Positions 39,457 through 49,117 of a DNA stretch of 64,000 bases are shown in pieces. Position 1 is the first letter of the stretch. Each line of letters opens with the position of its first letter. The stretch comes from an uncultured Alphaproteobacteria bacterium (GTDB lineage Bacteria; Pseudomonadota; Alphaproteobacteria; HIMB59). The stretch covers positions 1-64,000 of the forward strand of contig CACDYZ010000002.1 in the NCBI GenBank assembly GCA_902557145.1, in the 5' to 3' direction. The notes under the pieces were generated by a model. That model saw only the letters and a program-made list of their open reading frames with translations, was not told where the DNA came from and did no database searches. Both the position numbers and the translations under genes were made by a program.

Positions 39457-40335
39457 ATGAAAAAAGTTCAATTTAAATCATATTATTCTCAATATTTTTT
39501 TTTAGCACCGCAGTTATTAATTCTATTAATTTTTTTATATTGGCCAATCATTCAAACATTTAAAGATGCTTTTACAATGCAAGATGCTTTTGGCTTTGGC
39601 TCTCAGTTTGCAGGTTTTGATAATTTTTTATTTGTTTTTTCTGATCCGTCATACTTTACAGCTTTCAAATTTACTATAATTTATAGTTTTGTTATAACCC
39701 TTATTACTGGTTCAATTGGTTTATTACTTGCAGTACAAGCTAATAAAGTACTGCATGGTAAAAATGTTTATAAAACACTTTTAATTTGGCCTTATGCAAT
39801 TGCTCCTGCAGTTGTAGGTGTTATGGCAAATTATTTCTTTAGTGAAAGGTATGGCCTTTTACATCATTTGTTTAATAATCTGTGGGGATTTAACTGGTAT
39901 GAGGATGTCTTCGATGCTTATATTTATGTAATTATCGCAGGTTCTTGGAAACAAATAAGCGCTAACTTTATTTTCTTTCTTGCAGGTCTTCAAGCCATTC
40001 AAAAAACAGTTATAGAAGCTTCTATTATAGACTGTAAAAGCAATATTAGACGATTTTGGACAATTACATTTCCTTTACTAATGCCCACAACATTTTTTTT
40101 GATAATAATTAATATTACCTATGCTTTTTTTGATACATTTGGAATTATAGACACTACAACAATAGGTGCTCCTGGTAGTGAAACAAAAACATTAGTTTAT
40201 AAAGCGTATATTGATGGTTTTAAGGGATTAGACCTTGGTAGTGCAGGTGCCCAGTCAATTATGATGATGATAATCGTTTTATTTATAACGATTTTCCAAT
40301 TTAGATACATAGAAGGGAAAATTCATTACAATTAA
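39457..40335 (+). CDS. ugpA: UgpA-like ABC permease
   Basis: Multi-TM, EASIIDCKSNIRRFWTITFPLLMPT (EAA loop); operon context. Confidence 0.88.
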   Translation: MKKVQFKSYYSQYFFLAPQLLILLIFLYWPIIQTFKDAFTMQDAFGFGSQFAGFDNFLFVFSDPSYFTAFKFTIIYSFVITLITGSIGLLLAVQANKVLHGKNVYKTLLIWPYAIAPAVVGVMANYFFSERYGLLHHLFNNLWGFNWYEDVFDAYIYVIIAGSWKQISANFIFFLAGLQAIQKTVIEASIIDCKSNIRRFWTITFPLLMPTTFFLIIINITYAFFDTFGIIDTTTIGAPGSETKTLVYKAYIDGFKGLDLGSAGAQSIMMMIIVLFITIFQFRYIEGKIHYN

Positions 40336-41156
40336 TGACAAGGTATATCTCATCAACTATCAATCATTGTATTCTTTTAATCGGACTTCTGATTATGATT
40401 GTTCCAGTATGGATTATTTTTGCAAGTTCAACACATTCAAGCTTATTTATTAACACAAATGGTTTACAATTTTTTTTAGGAGATAATTTTATTGAAAATT
40501 ACTCAAGAGTTTTATTTAAAAAATCAGGTTTTTTTAATGAAATAACAGCTCTTAAAATGTTTTTTAACAGTTTTGTTATGGCAACGGGCATTGCAGCTCT
40601 CTCAGTAATTACATCTTTAATGGCTGCTTATGGTTTAGTTTATTTTAAAATTAAGTATGCAACTATAATATTTTGGTTAATTTTTATTACTCTATTAGTT
40701 CCTTTGGAGCTAAGAATTATGCCTTCATACATTGTTATGTCAAAATTAAATCTTGTAAATACATTTGCAGGTTTAATTCTTCCTATCTCAGCTTCAGCAA
40801 TTGCAACATTCTTTTTTCGTCAATTTTACAAATCAATTCCAGATGAGTTATTAGAAGCAGCTAAATTAGATGGAACTAGTAGTTGGAGATTTTTTATCGA
40901 TTTCTTAGTTCCTTTATCTAAAACAATGATAGCTGCAGTTTTTATTTTTATGTTTGTTTTTGGTTACAATCAATATTTATGGCCACTAATTATGACAACG
41001 AGTGAACAATATTGGACTGTTGTGATGGGTCTTAAGACAATGTACGGATCTATATCCGATCGTTTTGCATTTGTAATTATGTCAATGATACCACCAGTAG
41101 TAATAATAGTCTTTCTTCAAAAGTTATTTATTCAAGGGATATTTCAAAACAAATGA
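40335..41156 (+). CDS. ugpE: UgpE-like ABC permease, copy 1
   Basis: FWLIFITLLVPLELRIMPSY...DELLEAAKLDGTSSWRFFIDFLVPLSKTM (EAA loop). Confidence 0.88.
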   Translation: MTRYISSTINHCILLIGLLIMIVPVWIIFASSTHSSLFINTNGLQFFLGDNFIENYSRVLFKKSGFFNEITALKMFFNSFVMATGIAALSVITSLMAAYGLVYFKIKYATIIFWLIFITLLVPLELRIMPSYIVMSKLNLVNTFAGLILPISASAIATFFFRQFYKSIPDELLEAAKLDGTSSWRFFIDFLVPLSKTMIAAVFIFMFVFGYNQYLWPLIMTTSEQYWTVVMGLKTMYGSISDRFAFVIMSMIPPVVIIVFLQKLFIQGIFQNK

Positions 41157-42004
41157 AAATTAAACCTATAGAAATACTTTCACATATTATTTTAATTTTA
41201 GGTGTATTATTAATGGTACTACCAATTTGGTTTTCTTTTGCAACCTCCACCCACGATAATGTCTCGATAATGACTGAGGGTATGAAATTCTTTCTAGGTG
41301 AGAGTTTTTCTCAAAATTATAACGAAGTTCTCAATGAAAAAGGAGGATGGTCTGAAGAAGTTACAGCAGCCAGAATGTTTATGAATAGTTTCATCATGGC
41401 TCTTGGTATAGCTACTCTGAAAGTTGTAATTTCTGCAATGTCAGCTTATGCACTAGTTTATTTCAGATTTAAACTTGCTGTACCAATCTTTTGGTTAATT
41501 TTTATTACATTGTTAGTTCCGTTAGAGGTAAGAATTTTTCCAAGTTATAAAATAGTATCTGATCTTGGTCTTACAAATACTTATACGGGACTCATATTGC
41601 CCTTAGTTGCATCTGCTACTGCTACTTTTTTCTTTAGGCAATTTTATAAAACAATACCTGATGAATTATTAGAGTCTGCTAAGTTAGATGGTGCTAATAG
41701 CTGGAGATTTTTTATTGATTTTCTTTTGCCGCTCTCAAAGACAATGTTAGCTGCGATGTTTATTTTTATGTTTGTCTATGGTTATAGTCAGTATTTATGG
41801 CCTTTAATTATGACTACAGATGAAAAATATTGGACTGTTGTGATGGGAATGAAAATAATTTTTACAGAAAACTATGAGGGTGTTGCTTTACCTAGAACAG
41901 GGGAGAGATTTGCATATATAATCTTATCTATGTTACCTCCTGTGTTAGTTGTTGTAATTCTTCAAAGATGGTTTATCAAAGGTTTAATCCAAACAGAAAA
42001 ATAA
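41153..42004 (+). CDS. ugpE: UgpE-like ABC permease, copy 2 (tandem paralog)
   Basis: FWLIFITLLVPLEVRIFPSY...DELLESAKLDGANSWRFFIDFLLPLSKTM; closely similar to copy 1; ATGA overlap with it. Confidence 0.88.
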   Translation: MKIKPIEILSHIILILGVLLMVLPIWFSFATSTHDNVSIMTEGMKFFLGESFSQNYNEVLNEKGGWSEEVTAARMFMNSFIMALGIATLKVVISAMSAYALVYFRFKLAVPIFWLIFITLLVPLEVRIFPSYKIVSDLGLTNTYTGLILPLVASATATFFFRQFYKTIPDELLESAKLDGANSWRFFIDFLLPLSKTMLAAMFIFMFVYGYSQYLWPLIMTTDEKYWTVVMGMKIIFTENYEGVALPRTGERFAYIILSMLPPVLVVVILQRWFIKGLIQTEK

Positions 42005-42005
42005 A

Positions 42006-43052
42006 ATGAGTTTTTTAGAATTACAAAATATTACAAAAATTTATCCTAACGGAACAAAGGCTGTGAATGAAACATCTTTGAATATTGATAACGGTGAATT
42101 TGTTGTATTTGTCGGTCCTAGTGGATGTGGTAAATCAACATTATTAAGAATGATTGCTGGTTTAGAGGATATCACAAGTGGTGAAATATCATTAGATGGT
42201 AATATAATTAATAATATTGACCCTTCAGAAAGAGACGTGGCTATGGTTTTTCAAAATTATGCTCTCTATCCACATATGTCTGTATTCAATAATATGTCTT
42301 ATGGTCTGAAAAATAGGGGGATATCTAAAGATGAAATCAATAATAAAGTTAATGATGTTGCTAAACTATTAGAAATAGATCAATTACTCACAAGAAAACC
42401 AAGTATGCTTTCTGGTGGGCAAAGACAAAGAGTTGCAATGGGGAGAGCTATTGTCAGAAATCCAAAAATATTTTTATTTGATGAACCATTATCTAATCTA
42501 GATGCAAAACTCAGAAATCAAATGAGATTAGAAATAAAAAAATTACAGCGTCAAATGGGTGTAACAAGTATTTTTGTAACACATGATCAAACTGAAGCTA
42601 TGACCTTGGGTGATAGAATTGTAGTTATTAATAATGGAGTAGTTGAACAAGTTGGCACTCCTAAAGAGATTTACTCTAAACCAAATACTAAGTTTGTTGC
42701 AGAATTTATAGGTTCACCTCAGATGAATTTATTTCAATGCAAAATAGAAAATGGATTAGCTAAAATTTCAGATATGCAAATTAATTTAAATAATTCACTA
42801 AATATTCAAGATGCATGTATTGGCGTTAGACCAGATGACATTTTAATATCAGATCAAGGAGAATATTCTAGTTCAGCTAATCTAGTTGAGTATTTAGGTT
42901 CTGATATGATCATCTATTCAAGTGTCGGAGGACAAGAGTTTAGCTGCAAATTATCATCTAAAATTAATTTGAAAGCTGGTGATAATTTTAAATTCAACAT
43001 TTCTCCATCAGCACTACATGTTTTTGACAATAACTCAGGACAAAGAGTTTAA
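42006..43052 (+). CDS. ugpC: UgpC/MalK-like ABC transporter ATP-binding protein
   Basis: VFVGPSGCGKSTLLRMIAGLEDITSGEI, LSGGQRQRVAMGRAIVRNPKIFLFDEPLSNLDAKLR, C-terminal TOBE region. Confidence 0.92.
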   Translation: MSFLELQNITKIYPNGTKAVNETSLNIDNGEFVVFVGPSGCGKSTLLRMIAGLEDITSGEISLDGNIINNIDPSERDVAMVFQNYALYPHMSVFNNMSYGLKNRGISKDEINNKVNDVAKLLEIDQLLTRKPSMLSGGQRQRVAMGRAIVRNPKIFLFDEPLSNLDAKLRNQMRLEIKKLQRQMGVTSIFVTHDQTEAMTLGDRIVVINNGVVEQVGTPKEIYSKPNTKFVAEFIGSPQMNLFQCKIENGLAKISDMQINLNNSLNIQDACIGVRPDDILISDQGEYSSSANLVEYLGSDMIIYSSVGGQEFSCKLSSKINLKAGDNFKFNISPSALHVFDNNSGQRV

Positions 43053-43080
43053 TTATTTCGAAATATAAAATTTTATAAAT

Positions 43081-43812
43081 TTACTTAGGTAAGATACAAA
43101 CAGGGATTGGGTTCATTTTATGAATATTATTTTTTCTTATCTCTAGATATTTATCTCTATTAGTGGAGTTATCATTAATCATTGCTTCTTCAATTTCAGC
43201 ATAATTTAATCCTACTTGATCTTCATCTGATCTTCCATCAGACCATAAACCATCTGTTGGTGCAGCATCAATAATATCTTGGTTGATCATTAATTCTTTA
43301 CCCATGTCCCATATCTCAGTCTTTAAACAATCTGCAATAGGAGATATATCAACACCTCCGTCACCGTACTTAGTATAAAAACCTATACCAAAATCCTCTA
43401 CTTTATTTCCTGTACCAACAACAATACCATTATTGCTAGCAGCGATTTGATATAAAGTTGTCATTCTTATTCGTGCTTGAGAATTTGCATAACCGTGTTC
43501 TGAATTATTTGAGTTTAGAGCTGTTTTGAAATTTTCAAAAACAGCTGATAAATCTATTTTTAAATCTTCAATATTTTCAAAGTTTTTCTTTAACCATGAT
43601 ATATGAGATAAGCCTCTGTCATTTGTAGCTTTATGATCCAAAATAGGCATATTAGCTACAATAGTTTTCAATCCTGTTTTAGCACTCAAAGTACTTGTTA
43701 CTGCTGAGTCTATACCGCCAGAAATACCTATCACTAAAGACTTAAAATTGTTGGAGTCTGCATAGGTTTTGATCCAATCACTAATATAATTTATCTTATC
43801 AATTGTGTTCAT
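43081..43812 (-). CDS. nadE: NH3-dependent NAD+ synthetase
   Basis: LVIGISGGIDSAVTSTLSA, VVGTGNKVEDFGIGFYTKYGDGGVDISPIADC. Confidence 0.94.
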   Translation of the reverse strand: MNTIDKINYISDWIKTYADSNNFKSLVIGISGGIDSAVTSTLSAKTGLKTIVANMPILDHKATNDRGLSHISWLKKNFENIEDLKIDLSAVFENFKTALNSNNSEHGYANSQARIRMTTLYQIAASNNGIVVGTGNKVEDFGIGFYTKYGDGGVDISPIADCLKTEIWDMGKELMINQDIIDAAPTDGLWSDGRSDEDQVGLNYAEIEEAMINDNSTNRDKYLEIRKNNIHKMNPIPVCILPK

Positions 43813-43943
43813 TTTTATAAAATTACGATAGTTTTCTTAACTAGTTTACAAAATAGTTTCATATTTTAATTCATTTTATCAATCAATATATGATAAAATT
43901 CTATAAATTTAACTGATATATATTTATTAATCATATATAGCTT

Positions 43944-45131
43944 ATGTCTTTTAGAATACTTAAATTTATCCTTAAAAAATTAATCAAATCTAAATCTATA
44001 TTAATAAAATCAGATAATTCAGAGTATTTAATCGATAATGGTAATGATGCTGTAATTCTTAAAATTAATAATAAAAACTTTCTTAAAAAAATTTATTATG
44101 CCCCTTCATTGGTGCTAACTGAGGGATACATGGATAAAAATTATGAGTTAGAAAATATCTCTTTTTATGAATTTTCAGAGTTATTAATTGATAATTATAA
44201 TAAATATCTAGAAAAAGTATCAAATAGTATTTTCTTTAAAATTTTTCTTATTATCAATCCTTTGTTTCAACTCAATTTTATAAAGAGTTCTAAAAATAAT
44301 GTTGCCAGTCATTATGACTTATCTGACAAACTTTATGACTTATTTTTAGATGAAACTAGACAATATTCATGTGCCTATTTTGAAAAAGATACTGATACTT
44401 TGAGCGATGCTCAAAACAATAAAATGAATAGATTAGCTGATAAACTTTTACTTAATTCATCTGATTATGTTTTGGATATTGGTTGTGGTTGGGGTTCTTT
44501 GAGTAAAAATTTTGTAAACAATTATAATTGTAATGTTAAAGGAATATCTCTATCTGAAGAACAAATTAAATACTGCAATGAACAACTTGAAAATAATAAA
44601 AATAAGGAAAAATTAAATTATTCTCTCCAAGATTATAGAGATGAAAATAATAGTTACTCAAAAATAGTATCAGTTGGTATGTTTGAACATGTTGGAAAGC
44701 CTTTTTATAAAACTTATTTTAAGAAAATAAATGAATTGTTATCAGATGAAGGAATAGCTGTAGTCCACACTATTGGTAATATAAGAACTCCTAAGCTAAC
44801 CCCAACTTTTATAAGAAAATATATATTTCCTGGTGGATATATTCCATCACTATCAGAAATTATGCCTGCAATAGAAAGTTCAGGATTAATAATATCTGAT
44901 ATTGAGGTTTTAAGATTACATTATGCTAAAACTCTCTCACATTGGTTTCAAAATTTTAAAAATTCTAAAGATGAAGTTTTAAAATTATATGATGAACGTT
45001 TTATTAGAATGTGGGAGGCTTATTTAAATTTAAGTGAATTATCTTTTTTAAAGGGAGATAATGTTATTTTTCAGCTTGTATTAACAAAAAAAAGAGACTC
45101 TTTTCCTTTGGTCCGAAAAAAAATAAATTAA
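43944..45131 (+). CDS. Cyclopropane-fatty-acid-phospholipid synthase-family methyltransferase
   Basis: SHYDLSDKLYDLFLDETRQYSCAYFE, VLDIGCGWGSLSK, SVGMFEHVGK, YIFPGGYIPS. Confidence 0.92.
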   Translation: MSFRILKFILKKLIKSKSILIKSDNSEYLIDNGNDAVILKINNKNFLKKIYYAPSLVLTEGYMDKNYELENISFYEFSELLIDNYNKYLEKVSNSIFFKIFLIINPLFQLNFIKSSKNNVASHYDLSDKLYDLFLDETRQYSCAYFEKDTDTLSDAQNNKMNRLADKLLLNSSDYVLDIGCGWGSLSKNFVNNYNCNVKGISLSEEQIKYCNEQLENNKNKEKLNYSLQDYRDENNSYSKIVSVGMFEHVGKPFYKTYFKKINELLSDEGIAVVHTIGNIRTPKLTPTFIRKYIFPGGYIPSLSEIMPAIESSGLIISDIEVLRLHYAKTLSHWFQNFKNSKDEVLKLYDERFIRMWEAYLNLSELSFLKGDNVIFQLVLTKKRDSFPLVRKKIN

Positions 45132-45173
45132 TTATTATTATTTTTTAAGAATATACTTAAATATATCTACAAA

Positions 45174-46124
45174 ATGTCAAACGAGGGTAAAATAATAAAT
45201 TATTTTATAAAAAATTATAAAAAAATTGGAGATGACTGTGCCTATTTAAGTCAAACTAAACAGTTAATTTCATCAGATACACTCGTTGAAAACATACACT
45301 TTGACTCAAAGTATTTTACACCTAAAAATATAGCTCATAGACTATTTACTACAAATTACAGTGATATCCAATCATCAGGTGGAAAACCTAAGTACGTACT
45401 TTTAAATTTAAGTTTTCCAAATAAAAATTTTAAATTTGTAAACCAAATAATTAATAATTTTCATAGATATTGTTTAAAATATGGAATTGAAATAATAGGA
45501 GGTGACACAACTGCTTCTGATAAAATCTTTCTATCTCTGACCATTATTAGTGACGTAATAAATAAAAACGAGATAATAAAAAGATCTAATGCTAAAATTA
45601 ACGATAAAGTTTATACATTTTCTGGTATTGGATATTCAAAACTTGGTTATATGAATATTTACAATAATTTAAAATTACCCAAAAACATAAGTGCATTCTC
45701 AAAAAAGCAATTTTTAAGCCCTAAGATTTTTACTTATTATGATTTATTTAAAAAATTTAAATTAAATAGCTGTATGGATTTATCTGATAGTCTTTTAACT
45801 ACATTAAGAACTATTTCATCTCAATCAAATAAAAAAATTGTATTAAATAAGCTTTTAAATATTAATAAAAAATTACATGGTTACTTTAAAAATGATCAAC
45901 ATTACAATTCATTAATATTATCTAGTGGTGAAGAATTTGTCCCAGTTTTTAGCTCTCCTATGGATCTATTAAAATTTAATAATGAAGAGTCTTTTAAGAA
46001 GAGAGGTATTAAAATAACTTGTATTGGTCATATAGAAAAAGGGCAGGGTGTTTATCTTAAAAATTTTAATCTTAACAAAGTTAAAACATTTGATCATTTT
46101 AAAAGTAATTATTCCGCTTTATAG
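45174..46124 (+). CDS. thiL: Thiamine-monophosphate kinase
   Basis: IGDDCAYL, ISSDTLVENIHFD, NYSDIQSSGGKPKYVLLNLSFP, IIGGDTTASD, MDLSDSLLTTLRTIS. Confidence 0.88.
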   Translation: MSNEGKIINYFIKNYKKIGDDCAYLSQTKQLISSDTLVENIHFDSKYFTPKNIAHRLFTTNYSDIQSSGGKPKYVLLNLSFPNKNFKFVNQIINNFHRYCLKYGIEIIGGDTTASDKIFLSLTIISDVINKNEIIKRSNAKINDKVYTFSGIGYSKLGYMNIYNNLKLPKNISAFSKKQFLSPKIFTYYDLFKKFKLNSCMDLSDSLLTTLRTISSQSNKKIVLNKLLNINKKLHGYFKNDQHYNSLILSSGEEFVPVFSSPMDLLKFNNEESFKKRGIKITCIGHIEKGQGVYLKNFNLNKVKTFDHFKSNYSAL

Positions 46125-47139
46125 CTTTTTTAATATTTAAAAGATTAATTTTATCTAAATATATTTCATTAAAAATATTAGTCACATTTTCAGCTCTTGT
46201 CTTTTTGTAAACTCTATCATAGTGATACTCAATTAAAGACTTTACAAACTGAAAGTATTCTTTCTTTTTTAAATTCTCCTCTATCATTAAAAATTCTTCT
46301 TTTGGAATTATTTTTTTTAAAACCTTTAATGCTTCTTTCATTAGTGTAGGTGTATTTGTGAAATATTTATAATCTTTGAGTATAAATCTGACACGTTCCT
46401 CTAAACTACTAATAACTTTTACATTCTTACCTAATGGCATATTTTTCCAAACTTTACTGGGTATACTTAATTTACCAACTTTTATACTTTCAGCTTCTAC
46501 CCATATATTTTTTTTGGAGTTAAATGAGTTAAGTTTCTCGTATATTAAAGTCTCGAAGTATTTTTGTGAGGGTTGATTTTTATTAGGAATATTTCCTAAT
46601 ATTGATCCTTTGTGATTTGCCAACCCTTCAAAATCTATTACCTGATAATTTTTTGATAACTCTTTAATAAATAATGTTTTACCAACTCCAGTAACTCCCA
46701 TGATTTGATTAAATTTAAATTTTTCACAACTTGTTTCAAAAAATTTTACAACAAATCTTCTATAATTTTTATAACCACCATCAAGAAGTGTGACGTCATA
46801 TCCAATTTGTTTAAGAACTAAATATAAACTAAGAGACCTTAAGCCACCTCTCCAACAATAAATTAATATTTTTTGTTTCTTATCAAATTTAATTTTATTG
46901 ATAATTTTAGAAATATTTAAGCTAATTATACTAGCACCCACTTTTTTTGCTAAAAATGAATTTTCTTTATATTCAATACCTATTTCATGTCGTTGTTTGT
47001 TAGTTAAAACAGGATAATTGATTGAATTTGGAATATGGTCCTCTTTGAATTCTAAAGAAGTTCTTACATCAATAATTATGTTATATTCTTGTTGAGAGGT
47101 ATTTTTATATACAGTTTTATTAATGCGCATATTTTTCAT
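46099..47139 (-). CDS. mnmH: tRNA 2-selenouridine synthase MnmH/SelU-like (alternative start 47130)
   Basis: N-terminal rhodanese domain with ILIYCWRGGLRSLSL catalytic Cys, C-terminal P-loop GVTGVGKTLFIKEL, DFEGLANHKGSILG. Confidence 0.9.
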   Translation of the reverse strand: MKNMRINKTVYKNTSQQEYNIIIDVRTSLEFKEDHIPNSINYPVLTNKQRHEIGIEYKENSFLAKKVGASIISLNISKIINKIKFDKKQKILIYCWRGGLRSLSLYLVLKQIGYDVTLLDGGYKNYRRFVVKFFETSCEKFKFNQIMGVTGVGKTLFIKELSKNYQVIDFEGLANHKGSILGNIPNKNQPSQKYFETLIYEKLNSFNSKKNIWVEAESIKVGKLSIPSKVWKNMPLGKNVKVISSLEERVRFILKDYKYFTNTPTLMKEALKVLKKIIPKEEFLMIEENLKKKEYFQFVKSLIEYHYDRVYKKTRAENVTNIFNEIYLDKINLLNIKKAIKRNNYF

Positions 47140-47872
47140 AATAATTTTATTAATATATCCATATTACCTTAACTCTAAAGTAATTAATCTTAAATATGAA
47201 ATAGACTGGCAATCTATACATTTAGCAGATCTTAATTGGATTATTAAACTTGAAGAAAGTAAATATGAAATCAATTTTATTATTAAGAGTTTTGGACTTA
47301 CTGATAAAATTTATAATTATGAGTCAGTTACTAACATTACTGGTAATATTGAAAATAATCATCTAAGACCTGAAAAATACATTAGTAAAACTAAAAGTAC
47401 GAAACAAGATAGGTATGAAAATATTTTCTTCAGTAAAAATGGTTTAATCACAAAACTTGATATATCAAAAGAATTAAGTTCTGATCAAATTGAACTCAAA
47501 AATAATAGAATTACTGAACATCAATATTTTACTGATCCTATATCTCAGTTAACTCAATATATCCTACATAATAAAGACTCAGATAGAATAATTATAGATG
47601 GTCTCAATATTTATGAGTTACTTAAAAGCTCTAAGGAAAATGATATTTTACAAAAGAACAATCCCAGTGTTTATAGTGGTGAGGTAAGTTTATTAGATTT
47701 AACTTTTCCTTTTTTTAAAGGTCTATTTAAAGAAAATAAAAAAAACAATCTCAAACTAATAAGAATGACTTATTACAAAGATGAATTAAATAATATCCCA
47801 GTAATATTTGAAATTAAATCTAGAAAATTTGACGCAAACCTTTATTTAAAAGATTACAATGTAATTGAATAA
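47123..47872 (+). CDS. DUF3108-like exported protein
   Basis: Hydrophobic N-terminus; Y-E-x-DWQSIHLADLNWIIKLEESKYEINFIIKSFGLTDKIYNY pattern. Confidence 0.65.
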   Translation: MRIFFIIILLIYPYYLNSKVINLKYEIDWQSIHLADLNWIIKLEESKYEINFIIKSFGLTDKIYNYESVTNITGNIENNHLRPEKYISKTKSTKQDRYENIFFSKNGLITKLDISKELSSDQIELKNNRITEHQYFTDPISQLTQYILHNKDSDRIIIDGLNIYELLKSSKENDILQKNNPSVYSGEVSLLDLTFPFFKGLFKENKKNNLKLIRMTYYKDELNNIPVIFEIKSRKFDANLYLKDYNVIE

Positions 47873-47881
47873 TGATAGTTA

Positions 47882-48235
47882 ATGTTTGTGAGTTATATAG
47901 TTAGAGTTGAAAAAAATTTAATAGAGCTATTTAAAGGTAATCTACCCCTTTATAAAAGCTATTGGATTTATTATGTTTTAGTAAATTTCTTAATATCAGC
48001 CCCGCTTTTATTAGTTACAAAGATACATATTCAAAAATTTATATATTCATTTTCAATGTACCTAGTTCTGAATCTTATTTACTATTTTACATCTTGTATT
48101 GGTGTATGGAGAAGTTCTCAAAAATATAAAGGAAATAAATTACTATCGTTCTTAGCAAGATTAATTGTTGTAATAGGTATATCTACAACAATTTTAGAGT
48201 TAAAAACTATTATGACCATTATTTATAGTATTTGA
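47882..48235 (+). CDS. Small membrane protein, uncharacterised
   Basis: Intact 117-aa ORF with several hydrophobic helices, in a tight gene run. Confidence 0.65.
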   Translation: MFVSYIVRVEKNLIELFKGNLPLYKSYWIYYVLVNFLISAPLLLVTKIHIQKFIYSFSMYLVLNLIYYFTSCIGVWRSSQKYKGNKLLSFLARLIVVIGISTTILELKTIMTIIYSI

Positions 48236-48274
48236 TTTGTTAAAACTCTTCAAATATGAAAAAAAAACCATATT

Positions 48275-48463
48275 ATGAGAAATATGGATGATGAGACACA
48301 ACTCAAGGTAAGAAAATTTTTAAAAAGACTTGGAATTAGTTCACAACAAGAACTTAATCAATTTATTGAAAATAATCCTGATGTTCAGGACCTATCAATA
48401 AAAGTATCATTTGAAATCAATGATAAACATGTTTTTGAATTTGAAGATAATATAAAAAAATAG
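48275..48463 (+). CDS. Small DUF6494-like protein
   Basis: KVRKFLKRLGISSQQELNQFIENN pattern; ORF between flanking genes. Confidence 0.55.
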   Translation: MRNMDDETQLKVRKFLKRLGISSQQELNQFIENNPDVQDLSIKVSFEINDKHVFEFEDNIKK

Positions 48464-48469
48464 TTTCAA

Positions 48470-49117
48470 ATGAAAAAAATACAAAATCATTTTATTAGTG
48501 GTATTTTAATTGTTGCACCTTTGGCATTGTCTATTTATGTTGCTTGGTTTGTCGTTGGTATTGCTGATAAAATCTTTAGACCTTTCATCCCTTTAAATAA
48601 ATTTGGCATTCCATCTGAAATACCTGGTGTGGGTTTAATAGTTGCTTTTTTATTCTTCACTATTTTGGGAGCTATTGCTGGAAGTTTTTTTGGTAAGCTT
48701 TATCACAGAGTTGTTGATGCTGTTTTATCAAAAATACCTGGGTTAAATTCAATTTATAATACGGTAAAACAAATAATTGATACTTTTGCTACTACACAAT
48801 CCAATGCTTTTAAAGAAGTTGTATTAATTGAATATCCTCAAAAAGATATTTATGCACTTGCATTTTTAACTAGTGAAACAAAAGGGGAGATAGCAAAAAG
48901 AAAAAATCAAAAAATGATTAATGTTTTTATGCCATCCACACCTAATCCTACAACCGGTTTTTTAATGTTTGTTCCCTTATCTAAATGCATCAAACTCGAT
49001 ATGTCTGTTGATCAAGCAATTAAATACATTATTTCTGCTGGATTGGTTACTCCAAAGGCACCAGAAATTAAAAAAGCTCTTCCAAAAAAGAAAAAAGTTA
49101 AAAAATTAGCTAAATAA
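48470..49117 (+). CDS. DUF502-family membrane protein
   Basis: FISGILIVAPLALSIYVAWFVVGIAD, IPGLNSIYNTVKQIIDTF, MPSTPNPTTGFLMFVP. Confidence 0.9.
   Translation: MKKIQNHFISGILIVAPLALSIYVAWFVVGIADKIFRPFIPLNKFGIPSEIPGVGLIVAFLFFTILGAIAGSFFGKLYHRVVDAVLSKIPGLNSIYNTVKQIIDTFATTQSNAFKEVVLIEYPQKDIYALAFLTSETKGEIAKRKNQKMINVFMPSTPNPTTGFLMFVPLSKCIKLDMSVDQAIKYIISAGLVTPKAPEIKKALPKKKKVKKLAK

Noticed and set aside
45174-46124. Kinase next to mnmH as a possible SelD
   Set aside because: Motifs (IGDDCAYL, DTLVENIHFD, GGDTT) match ThiL, and the SelD N-terminal Cys/Sec-Gly-Cys-K region is absent.
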